Shown one piece after another: positions 27,844-36,344 of a stretch of 64,000 bases of DNA (positions within the stretch are counted from its first letter, which is position 1; each line of letters begins with the position of its first letter). The DNA lies in contig JACRDB010000128.1 of the NCBI GenBank assembly GCA_016218725.1, forward strand, positions 1 through 64,000. Reading direction: 5' to 3'. The notes under the pieces are model-generated. The model saw only the letters and a program-made list of their open reading frames with translations, did no database searches and was not told the origin of the DNA. The translations under genes and the position numbers were made by a program. The stretch comes from Deltaproteobacteria bacterium (GTDB lineage Bacteria; Myxococcota_A; Polyangia; Polyangiales; Ga0077539).

Positions 27844-28661
27844 GCGCCTCGAGGGTGCTCACGCTCCCTCCCCGGGGGAGCCTCCTGGTGAGCACGGACC
27901 TGCACGGCGACCTCGACGCGTTTGACGCGCTCCAGGCGCGCTTTCTGGGCCTCCTCGAGGTGTCCCCGGAGAGCCACTGGGTGCAGCTCGGGGACATCGT
28001 CCACGGCCCCGACGCCCGCGCAGCGAGAGAGGAGCCCGAGGTCTACGGCTACGTGGATCGCTCGTGGGAGGTGGTCCAGGGCTTCCTGCGCGCGCAGGAG
28101 GCGCACCCCGGGAGGGTCCATTTCGTCCTCGGCAACCACGACTACGGACACATCGGCGGGATGCACACGGGCAAGTTCCACCCCGACGAGGTCGAGCACC
28201 TCGAAGGGCCCCTGGATGGCGCCTCCCGCGAGGCCTTGAAGGCCTTCTTCCGCCGGGCCCTCCTGGCGGTGGTGACGCCCTGCGGGGCGCTCCTCACGCA
28301 CGGCTCGCCGGACGACCTCCTCCCGGACCTCGGCACCCTCGCGCGTATGGACCTGCCCCCCACGGAGGACGCGCACCGGCTGGTGCTGCGGAGCTTCCTC
28401 TGGGCCTACGGCCAGCCGGGGCCGGTGACCGAGCGGCTCCTGGCCACGGTGTCCCGCGCGGGCGTCCCGGTGCGCATGGTGCTCCACGGGCACGACAAGG
28501 ATGAGACCGGCTGGTTCACCGAGGGTGGCAATCAGGGCTGCCCGGTGATCTTCGGCGCTCCGAGGGCCAGGCGGCGGTGCGTGGTGCTGGACCTCGCGGC
28601 GCACTACCCATCGATCGGCGCGCTCCGGGAGGGCGTGGAGCTCCTCCCGGTACACCCCTGA
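27840..28661 (+). CDS. Calcineurin-like metallophosphoesterase
   Basis: 273 residues; the start GTG overlaps the feoB stop (GTGA). All five metallophosphoesterase blocks are present: STDLHGDLDAF (DxH), LGDIVHG (GDxxH), VLGNHDYGH (GNHD), LTHGSPDD and LHGHDKD. Two-metal hydrolase of phosphoesters, probably cytoplasmic (no signal peptide). Although co-transcribed with feoAB, a link to iron is not evident; metal dependence is one idea. It ends 5 bp from the convergent giant lipoprotein gene. Confidence 0.82.
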   Translation: MSASRVLTLPPRGSLLVSTDLHGDLDAFDALQARFLGLLEVSPESHWVQLGDIVHGPDARAAREEPEVYGYVDRSWEVVQGFLRAQEAHPGRVHFVLGNHDYGHIGGMHTGKFHPDEVEHLEGPLDGASREALKAFFRRALLAVVTPCGALLTHGSPDDLLPDLGTLARMDLPPTEDAHRLVLRSFLWAYGQPGPVTERLLATVSRAGVPVRMVLHGHDKDETGWFTEGGNQGCPVIFGAPRARRRCVVLDLAAHYPSIGALREGVELLPVHP

Positions 28662-28666
28662 GGGGA

Positions 28667-31600
28667 CTAAAGCCGCCCGGGTGGCCACGCTCCCTGGGCG
28701 AAGCGGAGCCCACAGGCCCTCGGCGGGGCGCTCCAGGGCCCGCGACCGATGATCACCTCGTTGATCACCATGCTGTACGACGAGCCCATGGGTGGTGCGG
28801 CGTAGGTGTCCATAGTGAGCACGTGCAGGCCAGCTCCGACCGGGAGGGTGGTGTCGATGTAGGACGAGCGGGTGCCCGCGACGCAGCCCGTCTGGTCGTC
28901 GTTGCAGGCGCCGGCGGCGCCGGAGCCGTGGCGCAGGTCGAGCACGGTGTCGGTGACGGCGATGGACGGGCAGGTGTTGGCCCGGAAGCGCACGGCGGTG
29001 GCCTCGGGGCAGCTGCGCCACCAGTAGGCGTGCTCCGGCCCGGCCCCCAGGCCGCAAGTGGCGGGGTAGGCGCTCGCGCCAGCGATGGGGACGCGGGTGT
29101 AGCGGTACTGCCCGCCGGTGACCACGTTGGGGATGTACGACGGCTGCGCGTCGGAGTACGGGGGGAAGGTGTATGGCAGGTGCTCGAAGTGCACGGTGCC
29201 GGTCCCGGTGGCGGTGCCGTAGCCCGCGACGCCGAGGAAGTACGTGCCCGGCCCGAGGATCGCCGCGATCATCGAGGCGTTGCCGCCGGCGCCGCAGCCG
29301 GGGCCGAACTCGCTGGCGCCGCGGGTCATGTCGTCGTTGCAGAAGAGCTCGCCGGGCAGGGGCGAGAGCGGCGTGCAGAAGGTGCCCTCGCAGGACTCGC
29401 GGCGGTACTGCACGAAGGAGCCCGCGAGGCGCCCACGGACGGCGAGGAAGAGCACCGTGTCGAAGCCCGCCCCGAGGGTGTCCGCGTAGATGACCTCCTG
29501 GCGGGTGAGGTCAAAGCGGAAGAACACGTCCGCGCCGGAGGAGCTCGCGCAGGCGGTGCTCACGGGCACCGTGGTGTTGGCGTTGACGTTTACGAAGGGC
29601 AGGTCCACCCGCGTCCGGGCGAGGTCCACGGCGGTGGCGGTGCCGGGCGTGTCGTTCACCGGGACGCAGAGGCCGGCGGCGCAGCGGGTGCCCGCCGCGC
29701 AGGCCCTGCGGCAGGCGCCGCAGTGGAGGTCCGAGGCGCCCAGGTCCGTCTCGCAGCCGGTGGCGTTCATGCCGTCGCAGTCGCCGAAGCCGGTGTTGCA
29801 GCTCGCGATGACGCAGCCGCCCCCGCGGCAGGCGGGCGTGGCGTTGGGGAGCGCGCAGGCCCGGCCGCAGCCGCCGCAGTGGGCGACCTGTGTCTGCGTG
29901 TCGGCCTCGCAGCCGTTGGCGTCATTGCCGTCGCAGTTGCCGAAGCCCGTGTTGCACGAACCGATGGAGCACACCCCGCCGGAGCACCGCGGCGAGGCGT
30001 TGGGCCGGCTGCAGACCGCGCGGCAGGCCCCGCAGTGGGCCAGGGCGCTCAGGACGTTGGTCTCGCAGCCGTTGGCGGGGTCGCCGTCGCAGTCCCCGAG
30101 GCCGGCGGTGCAGGTGAAGCCGCAGGCGCTCCGGGCGCAGGTGGCGGTGGCGCCGGGGCGCGCGGGGCAGAGCATGCCGCACCCGCCGCAGTGGGCGGGG
30201 TTCGTGGTGGTGTCCACGCAGGAGCCCGCGCAGAAGGTGGGCGGGGTGGTGCACACGGAGCTGCACGCCCCGCGGGTGCAGCCGGTGCCCGGGCCGCAGT
30301 CGCGCCCGCAGGCGCCGCAGTGGGCGTTGGAGCTGTTGGTGTCCGTCTCGCAGCCGGTGGCGTCGGCCCCGTCGCAGTTGCCGAAGCCCGCGTTGCAGGC
30401 GGCCACCCGGCACACGCCCCCGGCGCAGGTCGGGGTCCCGTTGGCCACGGCGCAGGCCCTCCCGCAGGCGCCGCAGCTCCCGAGGGCCGTCGCGGTGTTC
30501 ACCTCGCAGCCGTTGGCGTCCATCCCGTCGCAGTTGCCGAAGCCCGCGGCGCACCCCGCCACCCGGCAGAGGCCCCCGGAGCATGCCGCCGTGGCGTTGG
30601 GGAGCGCGCAGGCGCGCCCGCACGCCCCGCATGCCGCCGCGGTGGTCTGGAGGTTGGTCTCGCAGCCGTTGCCGGCGCTGCGGTCGCAGTCCCCGAAGCC
30701 CGCCGCGCAGCTCGCCACCTGGCAGGCCCCACCCACACACGACGGCGCCGCGTTCGGCAGGGCGCACACCCGCATGCACGCCCCGCAGTGAGCCGCCGTG
30801 GTGGCCGTGCTCGTCTCGCACCCATTGGCCACGGCCCCGTCGCAGTCCCCGAAGCCCGCCGCGCAGGTGATCCGGCAGGAGCCCCCGACGCAGGAGGGCG
30901 CGCCGTTGCTGGCGCTGCACGCCAGCGGGCAGGACCCGCAGTGCAGCGGGTCCGTCGCGAAGTTCACCTCGCACCCGTTGGCCGGGTTGCCGTCGCAGTC
31001 CCCGAAGCCCGCCACGCAGCTCGCCACCGCGCAGCGAGAGCCCGCGCAGCGCGCCGTGGCGTTCGGTAGCGCGCACCGCGCGCCGCAGCCGCCGCAGTGG
31101 TCGGCGCTCGCCGCCGTGTCCGTCTCGCACCCGTTCGCGCTGTTGCCGTCGCAGTCCCCGCGCCCCGCCGCGCAGGTCGTCCGCACGCAGCGCCCCGCGT
31201 CACAGCGGGCGCCGGCGCCCGGGAAGGCGCACGCCATCCTACACGCACCACAATGTAGGGAATTGGAGGACGTGTCGGTCTCGCAGCCATTGCCCGGCTC
31301 GCCGTCGCAGTCCCCGAAGCCTGGGTCGCAGCGCAGGCCGCAGACCCCGGCGGCGCAGGTGGCCGTCGCGCGGCCGCGGCTGCAGGCGCGGCCGCAGCCG
31401 CCGCAGTGGGCGGGGTCCGTGGCGGCGGTGACCTCGCAGCCGTTGGCCAGGTTGCCGTCGCAGTCGAGCGCGCCCGGCTGGCAGCGGTAGCGGCACAGCC
31501 CCGCGGCGCACTCGGCGATGGCACCGGGCCGGGCCTCGCAGCCCCGCCCGCAGGCGCCGCAGTGGGCCACGGCGGTGGAGGTGTCCGTCTCGCAGCCGTT

Positions 31601-32824
31601 GTCCGCGGCGCCGTCGCAGTCCCCGAAGCCCGCGGCGCAGGCGACCCCGCAGCGCGCGGCGGCGCACTGGGCCGTGGCGTTGGCGCGCGCGGGGCACACC
31701 TCGCCGCAGCGGCCGCAGTGGGACCCGGAGGCCCGCAGGTCCGTCTCGCAGCCGTTGCCGGGCATGCCGTCGCAGTCCCCGAAGCCCTCCGCGCAGGTGA
31801 TCCCGCAGCGACCCTCCACGCACGCGCCGGAGGCGTTGGGCGCCCCGGCGCAGGCGTTGCCGCACTCGCCGCAGTGGGCGGCGCTGGTGCGCAGCGTGGC
31901 CTCGCAGCCATTGTCCGCGGCGCCGTCGCAGTCGGCGCTGCGCTCGGGGTCCTCGCAGCGCAGGGCGCAGCGGCCGCCCACGCAGGCCGGGGCGCTCCCG
32001 GGCCCGGCCGCGCAGGCGACCCCGCAGGCGCCGCAGTGCTGCGGGTCCGTGGTGAGGTCCGCGCAGCGCCCGCCGCAGAGGCTCGTACCCGCCAGGCACG
32101 ACCGCACGCACATCGCTCGCTGGGCCCCGGTGGCCCGGTCCGTGTCCACCTGGCAGAGCCCGGCCTCCCCCGCGCAGCGCAGCCCGCAGGCGCCGCAGTT
32201 GTCCGAGGTGGTCAGGTCGGCCTCGCAGCCGTTGGACGCCATCCCGTCGCAGTCCCCGCGGCCCGGCATGCACGCCGTCCCGCAGCGCCCCTCGGCGCAG
32301 CGCGCCGTGGCCCCAACGGTGGAGGCGCACGCGTTGCCGCAGCGGCCGCAGTGGGCGCCGGACGTGAGGAGCTCCGCCTCGCAGCCGTTGCGGGGGTCCC
32401 CGTCGCAGTCCGCGGTGCGCTCCGCGCACCGCAGCGCGCACACCCGGTCGGCGCAGGTCTCGAAGGGATTCACCACCTGGCAGTCGTAGTCGGTCTGGCA
32501 CTGGGCCTGGCAGAGCCCCTCGCGGCTGCACACCTGCGGCGCCGGGCAGTCGCTGGCGAAGAGGCACGGCCTCGGGAAGCCCGGCGCCACGCAGGTGCCG
32601 CGCCCCGCTCCGCCGCTCACCGCGCAGCGCGAGCCCTGGGCGCAGTCGGCGTCCGTGCGGCACGCCGCGCGACAGAAGCGCCCCGCGCACACCAGCGGGC
32701 TCTCGCAGTCCGAGTCGAACACACACTGGCCCGCCGGCAGCGCCTCGGACGTGCACCCCGCGCCCACGAAGAGGAGCCCGACCAGGCACCCGGCGAGGCG
32801 CGCCCCACGATGAAGAAGTCCCAT
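28667..32824 (-). CDS. Giant Cys-rich repeat lipoprotein (16 repeats) with PPC-like C-terminus
   Basis: 1385 residues. The lipoprotein signal ends LLFVGAGC (Cys 24). Residues 30-135 hold EGF/disintegrin-like Cys motifs (CVFDSDCESPLVCAGRFC). Residues about 137-1050 are 16 imperfect repeats of roughly 52 residues with the plan GFGDCDG..NGCETD...HCGACGRAC.LPNAT..C..G.C. Each repeat has about eight Cys plus Asp/Asn positions that could bind Ca2+. The last 330 residues resemble a pre-peptidase C-terminal-type beta domain (DVFFRFDLTRQEVIYADTLG, GTYFLGVAGYG). Probably a long disulfide-stapled surface stalk. TAACAT lies 15 nt before the ATG. Confidence 0.85.
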   Translation of the reverse strand: MGLLHRGARLAGCLVGLLFVGAGCTSEALPAGQCVFDSDCESPLVCAGRFCRAACRTDADCAQGSRCAVSGGAGRGTCVAPGFPRPCLFASDCPAPQVCSREGLCQAQCQTDYDCQVVNPFETCADRVCALRCAERTADCDGDPRNGCEAELLTSGAHCGRCGNACASTVGATARCAEGRCGTACMPGRGDCDGMASNGCEADLTTSDNCGACGLRCAGEAGLCQVDTDRATGAQRAMCVRSCLAGTSLCGGRCADLTTDPQHCGACGVACAAGPGSAPACVGGRCALRCEDPERSADCDGAADNGCEATLRTSAAHCGECGNACAGAPNASGACVEGRCGITCAEGFGDCDGMPGNGCETDLRASGSHCGRCGEVCPARANATAQCAAARCGVACAAGFGDCDGAADNGCETDTSTAVAHCGACGRGCEARPGAIAECAAGLCRYRCQPGALDCDGNLANGCEVTAATDPAHCGGCGRACSRGRATATCAAGVCGLRCDPGFGDCDGEPGNGCETDTSSNSLHCGACRMACAFPGAGARCDAGRCVRTTCAAGRGDCDGNSANGCETDTAASADHCGGCGARCALPNATARCAGSRCAVASCVAGFGDCDGNPANGCEVNFATDPLHCGSCPLACSASNGAPSCVGGSCRITCAAGFGDCDGAVANGCETSTATTAAHCGACMRVCALPNAAPSCVGGACQVASCAAGFGDCDRSAGNGCETNLQTTAAACGACGRACALPNATAACSGGLCRVAGCAAGFGNCDGMDANGCEVNTATALGSCGACGRACAVANGTPTCAGGVCRVAACNAGFGNCDGADATGCETDTNSSNAHCGACGRDCGPGTGCTRGACSSVCTTPPTFCAGSCVDTTTNPAHCGGCGMLCPARPGATATCARSACGFTCTAGLGDCDGDPANGCETNVLSALAHCGACRAVCSRPNASPRCSGGVCSIGSCNTGFGNCDGNDANGCEADTQTQVAHCGGCGRACALPNATPACRGGGCVIASCNTGFGDCDGMNATGCETDLGASDLHCGACRRACAAGTRCAAGLCVPVNDTPGTATAVDLARTRVDLPFVNVNANTTVPVSTACASSSGADVFFRFDLTRQEVIYADTLGAGFDTVLFLAVRGRLAGSFVQYRRESCEGTFCTPLSPLPGELFCNDDMTRGASEFGPGCGAGGNASMIAAILGPGTYFLGVAGYGTATGTGTVHFEHLPYTFPPYSDAQPSYIPNVVTGGQYRYTRVPIAGASAYPATCGLGAGPEHAYWWRSCPEATAVRFRANTCPSIAVTDTVLDLRHGSGAAGACNDDQTGCVAGTRSSYIDTTLPVGAGLHVLTMDTYAAPPMGSSYSMVINEVIIGRGPWSAPPRACGLRFAQGAWPPGRL
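29668..32416 (-). repeat. Tandem array of 16 degenerate ~155-bp coding repeats
   Basis: The array encodes the 52-residue Cys-rich units of the giant lipoprotein. Units 2 and 13 carry an extra half-unit with a different spacing (CGGRCADLTTDPQHCGACG and CAGSCVDTTTNPAHCGGCG). Copies differ enough that there is little exact DNA identity beyond the CDG..NGCE and HCG.CG cores. Confidence 0.85.
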
Positions 32825-32858
32825 TTGGGCGATGTTACCACCGCGGACCCCGCGGCGC

Positions 32859-33728
32859 TCAGCCCCCCGTGGCCCAGGGCCCGCCGGGCTCCGGCGCGAA
32901 GCGCGCGCCGTCCCACGCGAAGCGCTCCACCCCGGCGAGGCGCCCGGCCTCCACGGTGTACATGCACCAGTGGGCCCGGCGCCCGCGGGCGCGCAGGTCG
33001 GCGTAGCCCCCGGCGCCGGGGTTGAGCACCGGGATCCCTTGCAGGGTCGTACGAAACCCGTGGTGCTCGTGGCCGTGGAGCACCGCCGTGACCCGCCCCC
33101 GGTGGCGCAGGAGCACCGCCTCCAGCGCCGCCGCGTTCTGCAGGCTCCGGGTCCCGGGGCCGTAGGGCTCCCCTCGGCGGTCCCTCAACGGGTAGTGCAA
33201 GAGCACCAGCACCGCCCCCCCGCCGAGCGCCGGGTCACCGAGGAGAGCGTCCAGGCGCTCCAACTGCTCCAGCGGGCAGAGCCCGCTCGACAAGGGGTGG
33301 GCCCGGCAGACGTCCAGGGACACCAACGCCACCTCGCCGTGGCGGCGCACCCTCGGCCAGGGGCCCTCGCCCACCCACGGCGCGAAGTGAGCCTCCAGGC
33401 TCCGACGGCGCCACGCGCGCCAGGTGTACGTGTCGTGGTTCCCTGGCAGGAGCACCGTCGGCTGCGCTTCAAAGAGCGGCCCGAGGAGCGCCCGGGCCGC
33501 GAGGAACTCCCCCTCGGTGGCCAGCGCCGTGAGGTCCCCGGTGCAGGCCACCAGGTCCGGCGAGGCCTCGCGCACGGACGCCACGAGCCCTCGCTGCACC
33601 TCCTCGCTGAAGTGCCCCCGGCGCCCGAGGACATACAGGTTCACCGCGCCCACCGCGCGCTTGGACAGGAGCTCGGCCCAGGTCGGGGCTCGCTGCACAT
33701 GGAGGTCCGTCAGGTGGGCGATGCGCAC
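32859..33728 (-). CDS. Calcineurin-like metallophosphoesterase
   Basis: 289 residues from the GTG at 33728 (MRIAHLTDLHVQ); an upstream TTG at 33794 would add a poor leader. Motifs: LTDLHVQ (DxH), CTGDLTAL (GD), LLPGNHDTYT (GNHD), LVLLHYP and LHGHEHHGF (GHxH). The order and the short length resemble CpdA/3',5'-cyclic-nucleotide phosphodiesterase-type proteins, but the substrate is not readable. Cytoplasmic. A perfect palindrome lies 75-95 bp upstream of the start. 34 bp separate its end from the start of the giant lipoprotein gene. Confidence 0.82.
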   Translation of the reverse strand: MRIAHLTDLHVQRAPTWAELLSKRAVGAVNLYVLGRRGHFSEEVQRGLVASVREASPDLVACTGDLTALATEGEFLAARALLGPLFEAQPTVLLPGNHDTYTWRAWRRRSLEAHFAPWVGEGPWPRVRRHGEVALVSLDVCRAHPLSSGLCPLEQLERLDALLGDPALGGGAVLVLLHYPLRDRRGEPYGPGTRSLQNAAALEAVLLRHRGRVTAVLHGHEHHGFRTTLQGIPVLNPGAGGYADLRARGRRAHWCMYTVEAGRLAGVERFAWDGARFAPEPGGPWATGG

Positions 33729-33802
33729 GGCGAGCTCAGCCAGGGACCATACCCGACCGCCCGGCGGAAGCACGAGGCCCACCCCCCGGACCAAGGCCCC
33801 GG

Positions 33803-33823
33803 AGGTATACGCCGTGTATACCT
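33803..33823. promoter_or_regulatory. Perfect 21-bp dyad, candidate operator
   Basis: AGGTATAC (33803-33810), 5 bp, GTATACCT (33816-33823). The arms are perfect and AT-richer than the surroundings. The site abuts the stop codon of the TPR/PEGA gene and lies 75-95 bp upstream of the phosphoesterase start on the same strand. It has no T-run, so an operator for a dimeric regulator is more likely than a terminator. Confidence 0.5.
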
Positions 33824-34997
33824 AGAAGCGGCCGGTGAGCCAGAGCCCTGCTCCGTCCGCGGTGACCACGGGGGTGACGGTGGTCTGGGCGCGGCTGCCC
33901 CCCACGAGGACGAGCACCACGCCCGCGGCGGCGAGCACGGCGCCGGTGATCCCGAGCGCCAGGGGGATGGCGCCGACGCTGGAGCTCGCGCCCGCGTTGC
34001 CCCCTCCGGCGCCCCGGAGGCGGCAGTAGCTCCGCACGTCCGCGGCGAAGGGGATCACCGCGTCCATCTGCGCCCGCGAGCAGATGGTGGCGGCGTCGGC
34101 GGGAGAGACCATGATCGCCGCGGCGTAAAGGGTCCAGTCCATGGCCGCGGGGCTCCCGGGCGCCGGCGGCGTGACGCCCGACGAGTCCGGGGTGGAGCTC
34201 CGGGGATTGGTGAGCCCGAGGACCAGGCCCGTGACGCCGAGCGCGGCGCCCACGCCCAGCGAGACCCAGCCCGCGACGCGCAGGGTGCTCATCCCCGCAG
34301 GCGGCGCCGCGGGGTGTGGCGTGGCAGGAGGCGGCGTCGGCGGCGCGACCGAGGGCGCGGCCGTCACCGCGGCGGTCGGAGCGGCCGCCGCGGGGCTCGC
34401 CGTGGGCGTGACCTCGGGCTCCGAGGGCGTCGGGTTGGCGCCTTCGAGGCGGATGAAATCATCCACGAGCTGGCCCTCGTGGACCTGGTAGGTGCGGCGC
34501 CAGGGAGGGCGCCCCGGGGCCCGGAGCTCCACCCTCACGGCGCCCGGCTGGAGCACCCTCGCCTCGCCCAGCGGGAGCACCCCCACCACGGCGCCGTCCA
34601 GGGCCAGCTCGACGTCCGGTCGGTCCGTACGGAGATCGATGCGCGCCAGGTGCTCGCGGATGCGCGAGAGCTCCGTCGCGAGGGCCTCGTGGTGGGCGCT
34701 GATCCAGCGGTCCTCCATGGCCAGGGCGCTCTGCAGGTGCGCCAGCGCGTCGCGCCAGCGCCGCAGGTCCGTCTCCACCAGGGCGAGCTGGGCGAGGGCT
34801 CTCCCCGAGGGGCACTCGGCCACCATGTGGGTGAAGTGCTCAAAGGCCGCCGTGGCCTCACCCCGCCGCCGCAGGTCGTTGCCCAGGGCCACGCTGCGGT
34901 CCAGGTGTCGGCACGCCCCGGAGGGCTGGGCCTCGGCCCGTGGCGCCGCGAGGAGCGCGGCGAGGAGCGCGCTGAAGACCCACCCACGCCCGCTCAT
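33822..34997 (-). CDS. Exported TPR/PEGA-like protein with two C-terminal membrane segments
   Basis: 391 residues. Signal peptide WVFSALLAALLAAPRAEAQ. Residues 30-115 are helical pairs typical of TPR (ALGNDLRRRGEATAAFEHFTHMV, GRALAQLALVETDLRRWRDALAHLQSAL). A PEGA-like beta segment follows (DRPDVELALDGAVVGVLPLGEARVLQPGAVRVELRAPG). After a Pro/Ala/Thr linker there are two hydrophobic segments (LRVAGWVSLGVGAALGVTGL and IPLALGITGAVLAAAGVVLV). Such proteins are common beside Ser/Thr kinases in Myxococcota. It follows the kinase gene by 19 bp, so is likely co-transcribed and a partner or substrate (inference). Confidence 0.75.
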   Translation of the reverse strand: MSGRGWVFSALLAALLAAPRAEAQPSGACRHLDRSVALGNDLRRRGEATAAFEHFTHMVAECPSGRALAQLALVETDLRRWRDALAHLQSALAMEDRWISAHHEALATELSRIREHLARIDLRTDRPDVELALDGAVVGVLPLGEARVLQPGAVRVELRAPGRPPWRRTYQVHEGQLVDDFIRLEGANPTPSEPEVTPTASPAAAAPTAAVTAAPSVAPPTPPPATPHPAAPPAGMSTLRVAGWVSLGVGAALGVTGLVLGLTNPRSSTPDSSGVTPPAPGSPAAMDWTLYAAAIMVSPADAATICSRAQMDAVIPFAADVRSYCRLRGAGGGNAGASSSVGAIPLALGITGAVLAAAGVVLVLVGGSRAQTTVTPVVTADGAGLWLTGRF

Positions 34998-35016
34998 CGC
35001 GCCAAGCTCCAAGCCA

Positions 35017-36297
35017 TCACGGGATGATAACGCCTCCCAGGGGCGTTCGCTCGACCCGCTCCCGCGCGGCCCGTCGCCGCCGGGGGCGCTCCTCGGGGGC
35101 GCCGCCGGCGTCCCCTCCTGAGACCATGGCGGGGGAGCCCGCGGCGGCCATCGGGGGCGCCGCCTCCTCCGTTCTCGGCGCCGTGAGAAGGGGCTGGTCC
35201 GCCGGTCGGTGGATCGCCGTGACGCTCGGCGTGGCCACCACCCGAAGGCCTCGGCGGTGCTTGACCCAGGCCCCGACGCCGAGGCCAAGGACCACGGAGA
35301 ACAACGCCGCCCCCGCGAGGATGGCCACGCGCCCCGCAGGCCGCGCGGGCTCCTCCAGGGGGCGCGCCGGGAGCGGCTCCGGGAAGGCCCCGGACCACTG
35401 GGCGCGCACGGCCTCGGAGGCGAAGGGCAGGAGCGCCGCGCCGAAGGCCGTGAGCGACGTAAAGCGCGCCCCAGGCGAGCGCCGCATGGCCCGGAGCACC
35501 ACCGCCTCCAGCGCGGGAGGGAGCCCCGGGCGCAGCGCGGACGGCGGCCTCAGGCGGGTCTTCATGATGGCGCTCATCACCTCGTAGGAGTTCCTCCCGT
35601 CGAAGGGAGTCTCGCCGGTGAGGGCCTCGTAGAGCACCACCCCGAGGGAGTACTGATCGCTGGCGGCGGTCACCAGGCGCGCGCCGCGGACCTGCTCCGG
35701 GGCCATGTACCGCGGGGTCCCGAGGAGCGCGTCGTCCGCGGTGACGTTGGACGGCGTGCGGTCCTCGCCCTCCTGGGTGACCACCTTGGAGATGCCGAAG
35801 TCCAGCACCTTGGGCTCGATGCCCTGGCGGGTGAAGGCCACATAGATGTTCGCGGGCTTGACGTCCCGGTGGATCACCCCGACGGCGTGGGCCGTGGCGA
35901 GCGCCGCCGCCACGGGCACCAGGAGGTCCGCCGCCCGCGTCGGGTCCAGCGGGGCCTCCCGGCGCAGGAGCTCAGCGAGGCTCTCGCCCTCCAGGAGCTC
36001 CATCACCAGGTACACGGTGCCGTCCTGCTCGCCGACGTCAAAGACGTCCGCCACGGCGCGGTGGCGGATCCGGGACGCGGCGATGCCCTCGCGCAGGAAG
36101 CGCGCGCGCACCTCGGGCACCGACGCGAACTCCGGCCGCAGGGTCTTGAGCGCCACGGGGCGTTGGAGCCCCGTGTGCAATGCTTCGAAGACCAGCCCGG
36201 TGCCTCCCCGCCCGAGGTGCTTCACCAGACGGTACTGCCCCAGGGTGGCGCCCGGCCGCAGCGGGGCCGGGGCGGGGACGGAGGGTTTCTCGCTCAT
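35017..36297 (-). CDS. Membrane-anchored Ser/Thr protein kinase (Hanks type)
   Basis: 426 residues from the ATG at 36297. Kinase domain at about 20-285: glycine loop LGRGGTGLVFEA, VALKTLRPE (catalytic Lys), IHRDVKPANIY (catalytic loop), LDFGISKVV (DFG), GTPRYMAPEQVRG (APE). A single membrane helix (VAILAGAALFSVVLGLGVGAWV) near residue 325 is followed by a short basic, Pro/Ala-rich outer segment. Signals by phosphorylating cytoplasmic proteins. First gene of a pair with the TPR/PEGA protein. Confidence 0.92.
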   Translation of the reverse strand: MSEKPSVPAPAPLRPGATLGQYRLVKHLGRGGTGLVFEALHTGLQRPVALKTLRPEFASVPEVRARFLREGIAASRIRHRAVADVFDVGEQDGTVYLVMELLEGESLAELLRREAPLDPTRAADLLVPVAAALATAHAVGVIHRDVKPANIYVAFTRQGIEPKVLDFGISKVVTQEGEDRTPSNVTADDALLGTPRYMAPEQVRGARLVTAASDQYSLGVVLYEALTGETPFDGRNSYEVMSAIMKTRLRPPSALRPGLPPALEAVVLRAMRRSPGARFTSLTAFGAALLPFASEAVRAQWSGAFPEPLPARPLEEPARPAGRVAILAGAALFSVVLGLGVGAWVKHRRGLRVVATPSVTAIHRPADQPLLTAPRTEEAAPPMAAAGSPAMVSGGDAGGAPEERPRRRRAARERVERTPLGGVIIP

Positions 36298-36344
36298 CAC
36301 GGCGTACGCCCGGGGCTCATCACAACGCAGGGACCTCGGCGGGG

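Noticed and set aside
29668..32416. Regularly spaced repeats that could look like a CRISPR array
   Set aside because: The period is about 155 bp, copies are degenerate, and the frame is open throughout; they are protein repeats.
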